In this document: one piece after another, positions 26,067 to 34,662 of the stretch
Layout: the number at the start of each line of letters is the position of its first letter
Position numbering within the stretch: position 1 is the stretch's first letter
Assembly (NCBI RefSeq): GCF_033239625.1
Contig: NZ_BTCK01000026.1
Coordinates: 1-64,000 of the forward strand
Reading direction: 5' to 3'
Length of the DNA stretch: 64,000 nucleotides
From: Paenibacillus_T sp033239625
Lineage (GTDB): Bacteria; Bacillota; Bacilli; Paenibacillales; Paenibacillaceae
Translations under genes and position numbers: made by a program
The notes under the pieces: model-generated
What the model saw: only the letters and a program-made list of their open reading frames with translations
Database searches by the model: none
Told to the model about the DNA's origin: nothing

Positions 26067-27521
26067 ATGATCATCGATGATGCAATTAATTTCGTAGTAG
26101 ACGAAGTTGAAGATCCAGCATTGTTGCATCCAAACCTAGAGGATGAATTTAAAAATAAAGTAACTCGTTCAAAAACGATTGTACATAGAATAAAGAAAGT
26201 TGGAGATTTGAAACGATATCTTCAACGATTCGAGGTTGTCCCTCCACCAGGAGATCAAAAGAGGGCATTATATGACCGGTTTAAGGAGCTTGGCCTAAAA
26301 ACATATGAAGATTTATACCCTGAGTTTGTACAGAAATTTGCTCAATATATAGACGATGTTACAGTCATCGACGATTTTGTTCTAGGTAAAGAGTACTCCT
26401 CCTGGGATATTTCGATATTCTCTCAAACATACGATACGCAATCAGGTATCTATTTAATTGGTGACGAACCTAATTACCAAGCTATATTTGTAAAGGCTAC
26501 ATTTGAAGAGGGAAAGTATCCAAATAAATGGATAGAAACTAACGAGCTTCTGAAGTACTACATGTATAGTCTTAAAGGGAACTTTAATCCGTCTTATAAA
26601 TATAATGCTGCTATTATTAATTCAGTAAAAACAAATACACCGATTTATGTATTTGAAAAACAAGATACCCGTCTAACACTCAAAGGTATATTTAAGTATG
26701 AAAGCGATAATTTTGATCCTTCAGATAGTTCACGTTGGTTCATCTTAAAAAAAGTAAACTCACTACAAACAAGTAAAATACTGACTGTAAGAGAGTATGA
26801 CTTAGAAATTGAGAAGCAAGTACGTGTTTCAAAAAAGTATACAAATGCTGAACGGAAAAAGAGATTGCATGAAGCAGATAAAATTCCAGCAAAGTTGACA
26901 GTGACATCGAACCAATTTATTAGGAATTCGGATGTGATCGTAGAAGTATTGTTACGTGCAAAAGGAGTATGTGAGAAGTGCCGGAAACCGGCACCTTTTA
27001 TTCGGGCAAGTGATTTGTCACCTTACCTTGAAGTTCATCATATTATTCCGCTTGCTGAAGGCGGAGAGGATACCGTTGAAAATGCAAAAGCGCTTTGTCC
27101 TAATTGTCATCGTGAGGTTCATCATGCAGCTGATGTGATTACGGTTACTGCAGGAATTCTAATCGAAAATGGTGAGGTGTTAATTACACAATGTAAGAGC
27201 AATGATGGAGACCTAGGGAAATGGGAATTACCTGGCGGGCAGATAAAGAATAATGAAGCCCCTGAGAGATGTTTGAGACGTGAGTTAAAAGAAAAGCTCG
27301 ATATTACGGTCAGAGTACAGAAATTCTTCTGTGATAGTGTCTATAACAATGGCAAACAAATAATTAGATTAATGACATACATGATAAGGCGTGTAGAAGG
27401 TAATCCTGTTATGGTTGAACATGAATCGCTTCAGTGGGTGAAGCCTGACGATATTGATAATTTAGAGTTGCTTCCGGCTGTTGTTCCTGTGATAGAACGG
27501 TTGAGAAACATCAATAGATAA
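26067..27521 (+). CDS. HNH nuclease with N-terminal PUA/DUF3427-like region and C-terminal NUDIX domain
   Basis: A 484-aa fusion. Residues ~95-230 contain FSQTYDTQSGIYLIG and KWIETNELLKYYMYS, resembling DUF3427/SRA-like reader modules of HNH restriction enzymes. Residues ~300-355 are an HNH nuclease (CEKC, EVHHIIPLAEGG, CPNCHREVHH). The C-terminal ~120 residues form a NUDIX domain (GGQIKNNEAPERCLRREL); its box ends KEKLDI, so one metal glutamate and the usual glycine are altered. GAGGTG at 26056-26061 supports the ATG at 26067. It heads a run NUDIX, nuclease-helicase, mcrB, mcrC. A modified-DNA restriction role is inferred. Confidence 0.8.
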   Translation: MIIDDAINFVVDEVEDPALLHPNLEDEFKNKVTRSKTIVHRIKKVGDLKRYLQRFEVVPPPGDQKRALYDRFKELGLKTYEDLYPEFVQKFAQYIDDVTVIDDFVLGKEYSSWDISIFSQTYDTQSGIYLIGDEPNYQAIFVKATFEEGKYPNKWIETNELLKYYMYSLKGNFNPSYKYNAAIINSVKTNTPIYVFEKQDTRLTLKGIFKYESDNFDPSDSSRWFILKKVNSLQTSKILTVREYDLEIEKQVRVSKKYTNAERKKRLHEADKIPAKLTVTSNQFIRNSDVIVEVLLRAKGVCEKCRKPAPFIRASDLSPYLEVHHIIPLAEGGEDTVENAKALCPNCHREVHHAADVITVTAGILIENGEVLITQCKSNDGDLGKWELPGGQIKNNEAPERCLRRELKEKLDITVRVQKFFCDSVYNNGKQIIRLMTYMIRRVEGNPVMVEHESLQWVKPDDIDNLELLPAVVPVIERLRNINR

Positions 27522-27552
27522 GAGAATCTGTTTTTATAGAAAGGACTATATT

Positions 27553-27939
27553 ATGAAGCAAGTTGATGTTGTAGGAGCAGTAATATTTAATGATTGCAAT
27601 GAAATTCTTGGCGCACTTCGGTCAATGGAGATGTCCTTACCTGGTTACTGGGAATTCCCTGGTGGAAAAATTGGGCAAGGTGAAGATCATCAATCAGCAT
27701 TAGTAAGGGAGATAAAAGAAGAATTATTGTGTGATATAGAAGTCGGTGAGCTCATCGCTGACATTGTGCACGAGTATCCAAATGTAAAGGTCAGGTTAAT
27801 AACGTATAAAGCTAAAATTGTAGCAGGTGTTCCAATAGCAGCTGAACATGAGAAACTTGAATGGATAGCACCTAACGACATTAGAAATCTTAAGTGGGCT
27901 CCAGCGGACATCCCCACAATTGATATCCTAAGCAAATAA
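27553..27939 (+). CDS. NUDIX hydrolase (MutT-like)
   Basis: A 128-aa stand-alone NUDIX hydrolase. The box reads GGKIGQGEDHQSALVREIKE followed by EL, so the metal-binding REUxEE glutamates are intact; the position normally Gly is Leu. Family members hydrolyse nucleoside diphosphates linked to another moiety, e.g. oxidised dNTPs. It sits 31 bp after a gene with its own, degenerate NUDIX domain and 15 bp before the nuclease-helicase gene, so it is probably co-transcribed. Its substrate may link to modified nucleotides (inference). Confidence 0.85.
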   Translation: MKQVDVVGAVIFNDCNEILGALRSMEMSLPGYWEFPGGKIGQGEDHQSALVREIKEELLCDIEVGELIADIVHEYPNVKVRLITYKAKIVAGVPIAAEHEKLEWIAPNDIRNLKWAPADIPTIDILSK

Positions 27940-27954
27940 AGTCTCTTTTAAGAG

Positions 27955-29826
27955 GTGGGGGCTCTGAATGAGAATTGTGGTTGGAAAGGTACAATTCAAG
28001 AGTTATTAAATCTTGATAAAGAAGAATTAGTATCTTGTTTAACTGATTTTTTAAGTAGCTTTCAGTTGACTGTGAATACATCACATGAAAACTCATGGCG
28101 AGATACATACATTTTTTTGCACGATGCCTTCCATCTTCATTTGAATAAATATAAAGACTTATATGTAGTTTTTGAATATATACTCCCCCTTGAAAAGGGG
28201 AGAAGACCAGATGTTCTTCTTATGTTAAAGGAACGTGTGATAGTTCTGGAATTTAAGAGTAAAGACAAAGTTTTAATCGAAGACGTAGAGCAAACTATTG
28301 GTTATAGAGAGGATTTATTGAAGTTTCACCATGTAACATATAAGAAGAATGTCAAAGTAGAAGGGCATTTAGTACTTACTCAAGCAGTGTTTAAACCTGA
28401 ACAACTCCTAGGTATAAGCATACTTGTTAAAAGTAGATTTATAGAGGATTTACATTTGAACGGTGAATCTTTTCAAAATAATGAAGACGTAACAGAATGG
28501 ATCCAATCGTCTTATCAACCGCTACCTTCCATTACAAAGGCTACATTAGACTTATTTAAATACGGGGCTCTGCCCTGTATTAAGAACATTGAAGAAGGCG
28601 CCATTAGCAAGACAGTTAGCTTTATAAAGAAAAGAATCCATTCGAATGAGACGATAGAAAAGAGAAAACAGATTATCTTTGTTTCAGGTGTACCTGGAGC
28701 GGGAAAAACCCTTGTTGCGTTAAAAACGTTGTATGACTATAACGCATATCAATTTAAGCATAATAAAAATCCGGTTGCATCCATTTATCTATCAGGTAAT
28801 GGTCCGCTTGTGAATGTTCTGCAGACCCAACTTGAAGATGTTGAGTTTAATGCAGCCGATGGTAGGTCCTATATTCGAGGTGTGTATGCATACAAAAGAG
28901 AGTACTTAGATTCTAATAAGGTTCCCCCGTTTCATTGCATTTTCTTTGACGAAGCACAGCGGGCTTGGGATGCAGCGAAAATGAAAGGCCCACTAAGTGA
29001 GCCAGAGGGATTACTCCAAGTTGGAGAAAAAATATATGCAAAACATGGGCATGTAACGATTATTTGCTTTATTGGTGATGGTCAAGCTATTCATACAGGC
29101 GAAGAGAAGGGAATGTCGCTTTGGAAGCAGGCACTAACCCAATATCCAACTTGGCAGCTCCTTGTACCACCTAAATATTCAGAAACATTTAATGGACTTC
29201 GTGTCCATGAGTCCGATGACTTGTTTTTAGACACAAGTATTAGAAGCAACTTTATTGATACCAGTAAGTTGCTCGAGTCTTTATTAGATCTCGATCTCGA
29301 TTCTGCAAAAAACGAGTTATTAAAAATGAAAAAAAAGGGCTATATTCTGAGAGTGTCACGCAACTTCGAAGCAAGTAAATATTTCATCGAACAAAAATTA
29401 GTGGATTACCCTGACATGATGTATGGGATGTTAGTCTCTTCCAAAGTCGAAGATAATCTAGTTCAATCTGTCACCAAGACGCCCACTTATAAAAGTTACA
29501 TGAAAGACACTGATGCCGGCAGATGGTTTCTTCATGACAGTAAAACATGGAAGCAAGGCGCCACTGAATTCGTTTGCCAAGGCTTGGAGCTAGACTTTCC
29601 GTTAGTATGCTTTGGCGGAGATTATTATGTTAATAATGGCAGATGGGTAATAGAGGACAGAGTATCTCGGAAGTATAATAATAAGTACGAGGATTTCCCG
29701 ACAATTGTTAAGAACATATATCGAGTACTCTTATCAAGGGCTAGGAAGGGCATGGTCCTATTTATACCAGTGGACCTACGAGAGACATATGAAGTGTTTC
29801 TTAAGATAGGTGCTGAGGAGGTATAA
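27955..29826 (+). CDS. Nuclease-helicase (PD-(D/E)xK plus DUF2075)
   Basis: A 623-aa protein. The N-terminal ~200 residues carry a PD-(D/E)xK-type motif (RPDVLLML near 83, VLEFKSK near 97). The DUF2075/SF1-type helicase core follows, with Walker A GVPGAGKT near 244 and Walker B IFFDEAQRAW near 330, and C-terminal motifs CQGLELDFP and RVLLSRARKG. Such proteins recur in defence islands. The GTG start at 27955 lacks a good ribosome binding site, while an out-of-frame ATG at 27968 has AGGTGGGG. The start may be misplaced or a small frameshift may exist. Confidence 0.83.
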   Translation: MGALNENCGWKGTIQELLNLDKEELVSCLTDFLSSFQLTVNTSHENSWRDTYIFLHDAFHLHLNKYKDLYVVFEYILPLEKGRRPDVLLMLKERVIVLEFKSKDKVLIEDVEQTIGYREDLLKFHHVTYKKNVKVEGHLVLTQAVFKPEQLLGISILVKSRFIEDLHLNGESFQNNEDVTEWIQSSYQPLPSITKATLDLFKYGALPCIKNIEEGAISKTVSFIKKRIHSNETIEKRKQIIFVSGVPGAGKTLVALKTLYDYNAYQFKHNKNPVASIYLSGNGPLVNVLQTQLEDVEFNAADGRSYIRGVYAYKREYLDSNKVPPFHCIFFDEAQRAWDAAKMKGPLSEPEGLLQVGEKIYAKHGHVTIICFIGDGQAIHTGEEKGMSLWKQALTQYPTWQLLVPPKYSETFNGLRVHESDDLFLDTSIRSNFIDTSKLLESLLDLDLDSAKNELLKMKKKGYILRVSRNFEASKYFIEQKLVDYPDMMYGMLVSSKVEDNLVQSVTKTPTYKSYMKDTDAGRWFLHDSKTWKQGATEFVCQGLELDFPLVCFGGDYYVNNGRWVIEDRVSRKYNNKYEDFPTIVKNIYRVLLSRARKGMVLFIPVDLRETYEVFLKIGAEEV

Positions 29827-29926
29827 GTATGCTAGTTTCATATTCTGGTCATGCATTATTGGGAGTTTGCTGAACAGCCTGGATTTAAGTTGTTGAGAAT
29901 GAAACATATATAAGGAGTAGGTACAA

Positions 29927-32497
29927 TTGCAAGAGCCGACTGTTCGATTTCTTCCAGATGAAAGTATTGAAAATAAGAAAGTATTTGAAGTAACTGGTCC
30001 GCTCGGTATCATAATAATAAAGCTTAGACGTCAAGGGGAAGCAGTGCAGCTTTGTGAACCAGGTGTGTTCGATTCAGATGGGAGTGCAATAAAGAATTGG
30101 AAAACAGGCGGGATTAATGGACGCTACACACTAAAAGAGTTTATTTCTGACCGAGTAGGCGTGCCCTTTTCGGAAACACGAGACGTATGGTTTGGAAAGC
30201 TTATGAATCTAAGTGATACGGGAATGGACATGAAACCAGATATCAAGATGTTAGAGATTCTGGACTTTCTAAGAGACCATGGTGGAGAGTATTACAAGGA
30301 CCCAGAAAAAGCAGATAATGATGTTGCGAAAAAAAAGATGATTGAGCTTAAAGACTTAGCTAAAAGTATTGGAAAGAATTTCTCGAAAATAGGTCAGTTC
30401 TTCATCTCAGATGGTTACGTTTTTGATGAACCATCTGCCAGTAAGTGGTTGGATGGTAGTGGAAACGGAATCCGCACATATTTTTGGATAGAACTTAAGT
30501 TTCCTCATAAAGAAATGCTTCCAACGAGTATTTCAATTTTTGCTGAGAAGAAAAATGATAACCTTAATTACAGAGTTTCATTAGAGATTAAAGACAGTAA
30601 AAGTGATATTGAAGGATATAAGAGGCATAATAAGTTTTTAGATATCCTAAATCCTGAATCAGTAAACTTTGAATACTTTGTAACAACTAAAGCAGGGCTT
30701 GAAATGCAATCCGTATCTGGAGAGCAAATTCTAACTACTATAGAGAAAGTGAAAAATAGAGAGTACCGAAAGCTACAGATTGGTAGAACCATTACTTACG
30801 ATGAGATTCTGAGAATGGATAGCATTCAGTTTCTAAAGAGAATATCAGACGTAATAGTTGAACTGGAACCATATTATAAACGAGCTGTTGAGGATGGTAA
30901 TTCAGAGCAAAACGAGAAGATAAATGGAACTTCTTTAGATGGAGGAAATGTCGTGAAAGACAAAAATATTATCTTGTATGGACCTCCGGGAACTGGGAAA
31001 ACATACAATACTGTGAAATACGCTTTGGCTATCATCGAGAATAAAAGTTTTGAGCAAATTGAAGAAGAGGTCAAAGGGGCAGGATACGACCATGTCTTTT
31101 TGCGTTATAAAGCGTATAAGGAAAAGGGCCAGATCGCTTTTACCACTTTTCATCAATCCTTTGGATATGAGGAGTTTATAGAAGGTATTAAGCCAATAAT
31201 TGACGATGAAAACACAGGAGAGGTTAAATATGCTTTGGAACCTGGTGTTTTTAAAGCTTTCTGTGACAATGCATCGAAATTTAAAGTTATTACCAATAAT
31301 GGTGACTCTGAATTAATAGCTGGTAACTCAATGATCTGGAAAATTTCATTAGAGGGAGCAGGAGATAATCCTACAAAAAAAGCGTGTTTTAGAGATAGTT
31401 GTATTCGAATTGGTTGGGATCATCTACCTGAGCATATCGAATACGAAACTGAATGTGATTCCTCTACTGTTCGCGACATGCTTATTGACTTTCAGGATAC
31501 TATGAGCATAGGAGATGTTGTTCTTTCTTTATTTAACAAGTCTACGATCGATGCAATAGGGATCGTTACAGGTGATTACATCTATGACAATGATCTAAAG
31601 GAATACAAGAGAAAAAGAACTGTGAAGTGGCTTGCAACTAACATTAGAGAAGACATCTACGCTCTTAATGGAAATACATTTTTAACTACTCGTACTTTGT
31701 ATAAATTAAATAGAATTAACCCTTCTGATCTCATGAAAATTATCGAAAAATATCAAGATACTGGTTCCATCGATTCGGAACTAAGTAGTAATAACCAGTC
31801 TCAAACAAACATTAGTTTAGAGCGCGAACAGAACAATTATGTTTTCATTATAGATGAAATCAATAGAGGTAATATTTCAAAGATATTTGGTGAGTTAATT
31901 ACTCTCATTGAGTCTTCGAAACGTCTAGGCAAGGATGAAGAGCTAACAGCAATCTTACCTTACTCGAAGAAAAAATTTGGTGTGCCTGATAATGTTTATA
32001 TACTTGGAACCATGAATACAGCTGACAGATCCATAGCATTATTGGATACCGCGCTTCGCAGGAGATTTAAGTTTATTGAAATGATGCCGCAGTGTGAAGT
32101 GCTTGATAATGTACTAGTTCAGGATATTAATGTAAGCAAACTTCTCGAAACAATTAATAAAAGAATAGAAGTCCTTTATGACAGAGAGCATATGATAGGG
32201 CACGCCTATTTTATTGAACTAAAAAAGGACCCATCGATCGATCGGTTAGCAAGTATTTTTAATAATTCAATTATCCCGCTACTACAAGAATATTTTTATG
32301 AAGATTACAAGAAGATTCAGTTGGTTCTTGGAGACTTAAATAAGAAGGAAGAATTAAGGTTTATCAAAAATATCCAAGTTGATCAAAAGCTCTTTGGTAA
32401 TATCCAAGACATGGATTTTGATGAAAATGAGGTTTTTCTGCTTAACCAAAGTGCATTATATAACATCGAAGCTTATAAACAAGTTTATAACTTTTAG
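29927..32497 (+). CDS. mcrB: McrB-like AAA+ GTPase of a type IV restriction system
   Basis: An 856-aa McrB homologue. The N-terminal ~330 residues form a specificity region with a DUF3578-like stretch (SISIFAEKKND...YRVSLEI). Walker A GPPGTGKT lies near 351, Walker B YVFIIDEINRGNISKIFGEL near 640 and sensor-I GTMNTADRS near 690. Between the P-loop and Walker B, residues ~460-620 hold an inserted domain with an EVE/PUA-like pattern (MIWKISLEGAG, GDVVLSLFNK, IGIVTGDYIYD). TTG start with AAGGAG 9 nt upstream. It is followed by mcrC. The motor moves along DNA recognised as modified and activates McrC. Confidence 0.9.
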   Translation: MQEPTVRFLPDESIENKKVFEVTGPLGIIIIKLRRQGEAVQLCEPGVFDSDGSAIKNWKTGGINGRYTLKEFISDRVGVPFSETRDVWFGKLMNLSDTGMDMKPDIKMLEILDFLRDHGGEYYKDPEKADNDVAKKKMIELKDLAKSIGKNFSKIGQFFISDGYVFDEPSASKWLDGSGNGIRTYFWIELKFPHKEMLPTSISIFAEKKNDNLNYRVSLEIKDSKSDIEGYKRHNKFLDILNPESVNFEYFVTTKAGLEMQSVSGEQILTTIEKVKNREYRKLQIGRTITYDEILRMDSIQFLKRISDVIVELEPYYKRAVEDGNSEQNEKINGTSLDGGNVVKDKNIILYGPPGTGKTYNTVKYALAIIENKSFEQIEEEVKGAGYDHVFLRYKAYKEKGQIAFTTFHQSFGYEEFIEGIKPIIDDENTGEVKYALEPGVFKAFCDNASKFKVITNNGDSELIAGNSMIWKISLEGAGDNPTKKACFRDSCIRIGWDHLPEHIEYETECDSSTVRDMLIDFQDTMSIGDVVLSLFNKSTIDAIGIVTGDYIYDNDLKEYKRKRTVKWLATNIREDIYALNGNTFLTTRTLYKLNRINPSDLMKIIEKYQDTGSIDSELSSNNQSQTNISLEREQNNYVFIIDEINRGNISKIFGELITLIESSKRLGKDEELTAILPYSKKKFGVPDNVYILGTMNTADRSIALLDTALRRRFKFIEMMPQCEVLDNVLVQDINVSKLLETINKRIEVLYDREHMIGHAYFIELKKDPSIDRLASIFNNSIIPLLQEYFYEDYKKIQLVLGDLNKKEELRFIKNIQVDQKLFGNIQDMDFDENEVFLLNQSALYNIEAYKQVYNF

Positions 32498-32512
32498 TTA
32501 TTGGTGATTATA

Positions 32513-33802
32513 TTGAAAAACTATTATGTAATAAAAGAGTACGATTCATTCGTAAGGGGGGAGTTGGCAGGACTCCCATCCAATTATGTTTCAATTTCAG
32601 AAAAAACATTTGATGATCTAGAGAACTTTATTATTATGCATAAAACTGACTCAGGGACAGAAGCTCTTGAATTTATGTCTATCTCAAGTAAGAAAGGCAT
32701 TGGAAAGGTTATTAGTGCCAAGAACTATGTTGGACTCATACAAATGAATGATGGTACACAAATTGAAATTCTCCCTAAGATCTATACGAAAGAAAAGATA
32801 GAGTCTGAAAGAGTGACCAGAAAGATATTTCTAAAAATGCTCAGTTCTCTAAAAGACTTCCCTTTTAAAACTTTCAATAACTCAAATCTTGGAGTATCCA
32901 GAACTAGTTTATTTGAGATTTTCATAAAGATGTTCATTGACGAGATACGAGCGTTAACAAAGAGGGGATTAAGTTCAAATTATATTCCTCACGAAGAGAA
33001 TGAGAAGTTTTACAAGGGGAAACTAATCTTTAACGAACAGATAAAGAAAAATTTTATCCATAAAGAGTGTTTCTTTGTATCTTATGATGTATTTAGTGTG
33101 AATAGGCCGGAAAACAAACTAGTCAAAGCGACACTAATGAAACTTTTGAAGTTATCAAAGGATTCACGGAATATTAGAGATATTGAGCAATTGCTTGTCG
33201 CATTCGAAGTGGTGGACGTTTCTGTAAATTATTCACAGGATTTTTCGAAAATTAAAATGGATAGAAGTATGCAGGCTTATGAATTACTTCTTGCATGGTG
33301 CAAGGTTTTCTTAATGAACAAGAGTTTTACAACATTTGCGGGCTCGAGTATAGCTTATGCTCTTTTGTTTCCAATGGAAAAAGTGTTTGAAGCTTATATG
33401 GGTAATGTGATGAAAAAATACTTTGGGGCTAAGGATAAAGTTACGCTTCAAGATCAAAAATACCACTTGTTCGATCAGCCGAAGCAATTTAAACTACAGC
33501 CTGATATTGTCTTACAAATGACAGACAGCATAATCATTATGGATGCAAAATGGAAATTGCTTAATAGTTTGTATCCAAACTACGGGATTTCCCAAACTGA
33601 TATGTATCAAATGTATGCTTATTCAAAGAAGTATAATGCTCGAAAAATTTATCTATTATACCCTTTGCATGAGGATGTATCTGATCAGATGCATGCGGAA
33701 TTATCATTTATAAGTAATGACCAAGTTATGATAGAAGTTATTTTTATAGATTTACAAAATATCGTCAGCACAATTGAGAGAATTTCTGCAAGCATGTCAT
33801 AG
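32513..33802 (+). CDS. mcrC: McrC-like endonuclease subunit
   Basis: A 429-aa partner of McrB. An N-terminal beta-rich McrB-contacting region is followed by the family pattern RPENKLVKATL and a C-terminal PD-(D/E)xK nuclease (PDIVL...IIIMDAKWK). A TTG at 32513, with GGTGAT at 32503-32508, is preferred over the in-frame TTG at 32501. It begins 15 nt after mcrB. A type IV complex cleaving modified foreign DNA is expected. Confidence 0.9.
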   Translation: MKNYYVIKEYDSFVRGELAGLPSNYVSISEKTFDDLENFIIMHKTDSGTEALEFMSISSKKGIGKVISAKNYVGLIQMNDGTQIEILPKIYTKEKIESERVTRKIFLKMLSSLKDFPFKTFNNSNLGVSRTSLFEIFIKMFIDEIRALTKRGLSSNYIPHEENEKFYKGKLIFNEQIKKNFIHKECFFVSYDVFSVNRPENKLVKATLMKLLKLSKDSRNIRDIEQLLVAFEVVDVSVNYSQDFSKIKMDRSMQAYELLLAWCKVFLMNKSFTTFAGSSIAYALLFPMEKVFEAYMGNVMKKYFGAKDKVTLQDQKYHLFDQPKQFKLQPDIVLQMTDSIIIMDAKWKLLNSLYPNYGISQTDMYQMYAYSKKYNARKIYLLYPLHEDVSDQMHAELSFISNDQVMIEVIFIDLQNIVSTIERISASMS

Positions 33803-34088
33803 AAGCGATGCTCAAAGAATGTGTCAAAACCAGGCCGGCGTGACCCAGCTACATATAGGTTATCTTGGATTCTTATCAAAATTAGGTAATGATTGTGACG
33901 GATTGGCTTGTGAAGCAAAAAGACCGTTCATAGAAGGGAACTGTATAGTGTAGTTCCCTTTCTCTAGAGTAGTTCATGTATTGATTTATACTAGCTTCAG
34001 GGGAACAAGACCACCGAGAGTTACTAAGCCGTCGTTTTCTCAGGAGGCACTGAAGGGCACTTCTTATTAATTCCTTGATAAGGAACAT
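33803..34088. other. 286-bp gap after mcrC
   Basis: No gene seen. A weak inverted repeat (TAGTGTAGTTCCC-like) near 33935-33960 may end the mcrBC transcript, but it lacks a good T-run. Confidence 0.35.
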
Positions 34089-34457
34089 GTGTTCGTTCTA
34101 CACTTATCTACAGAGGCGAGCCGAATAGACACGTCAAAAACAAGTAAGAAACTGATGGGGAATGGCTTCTGGGAATCAAGCCGTGATGCTTCCGAAGCAC
34201 AAGGCTGCACTGATCGAGATGCGTAAAGAGGCGCGTAAGCATATACGCCGAATGTCGACTTCGAAGCAGCTGAGAACATCGCAGCAGCAGTCGCCAGGTC
34301 GTTTACAGAGCAACAATAGGAGATCACGATCATGGTGTACAATCCATACTGTGATCGTGTCGAGGCGGGAATCGTTGAGCGCGATGACCAATTCGGCAAG
34401 CGGATTCGCATTGACGGCGAATGGATACTGTTCGAGGATATTATTGCTCTGGAATAA
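34089..34457 (+). pseudogene. Degraded YolD-like gene
   Basis: Pieces of a YolD-family protein appear in successive frames. KKLMGNGFWESS starts near 34146, then VMLPKHKAALIEMRKEARK in a second frame, then NVDFEAAENIAAAVARSFTE in a third. After an in-frame TAG comes the typical end VERDDQFGKRIRIDGEWILF, stopping at 34457. At least two frameshifts and one stop separate them. A GTG at 34089 with AAGGA upstream may be the old start. YolD genes normally accompany Y-family polymerases, none of which is present here. Confidence 0.75.
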
Positions 34458-34662
34458 ACAAAAAGAGCCGGGGATGCTTTCCCACGACTCTAATCGACCG
34501 ATGCTTTCGGATTTGATTTAATAATAACATGATCAAGAAATATTTGTAAATAAGAATTAGAATTCGCTACTTCGAGTATCCGTTTGCGAAGCGCAAGGTA
34601 GACAAGGAAGCATCTTTTGTGTGATGTGTTTTTACATGCCTAGATAGAAAGTCGGTGCCTTT

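Noticed and set aside
27955..29826. Gabija GajB-type helicase
   Set aside because: The helicase is of DUF2075 type with its own N-terminal nuclease domain, and no OLD-type GajA partner is adjacent.
34162..34521. 119-codon open frame as a real gene
   Set aside because: It joins pieces of different YolD frames and runs past the YolD end; the region is a YolD pseudogene.
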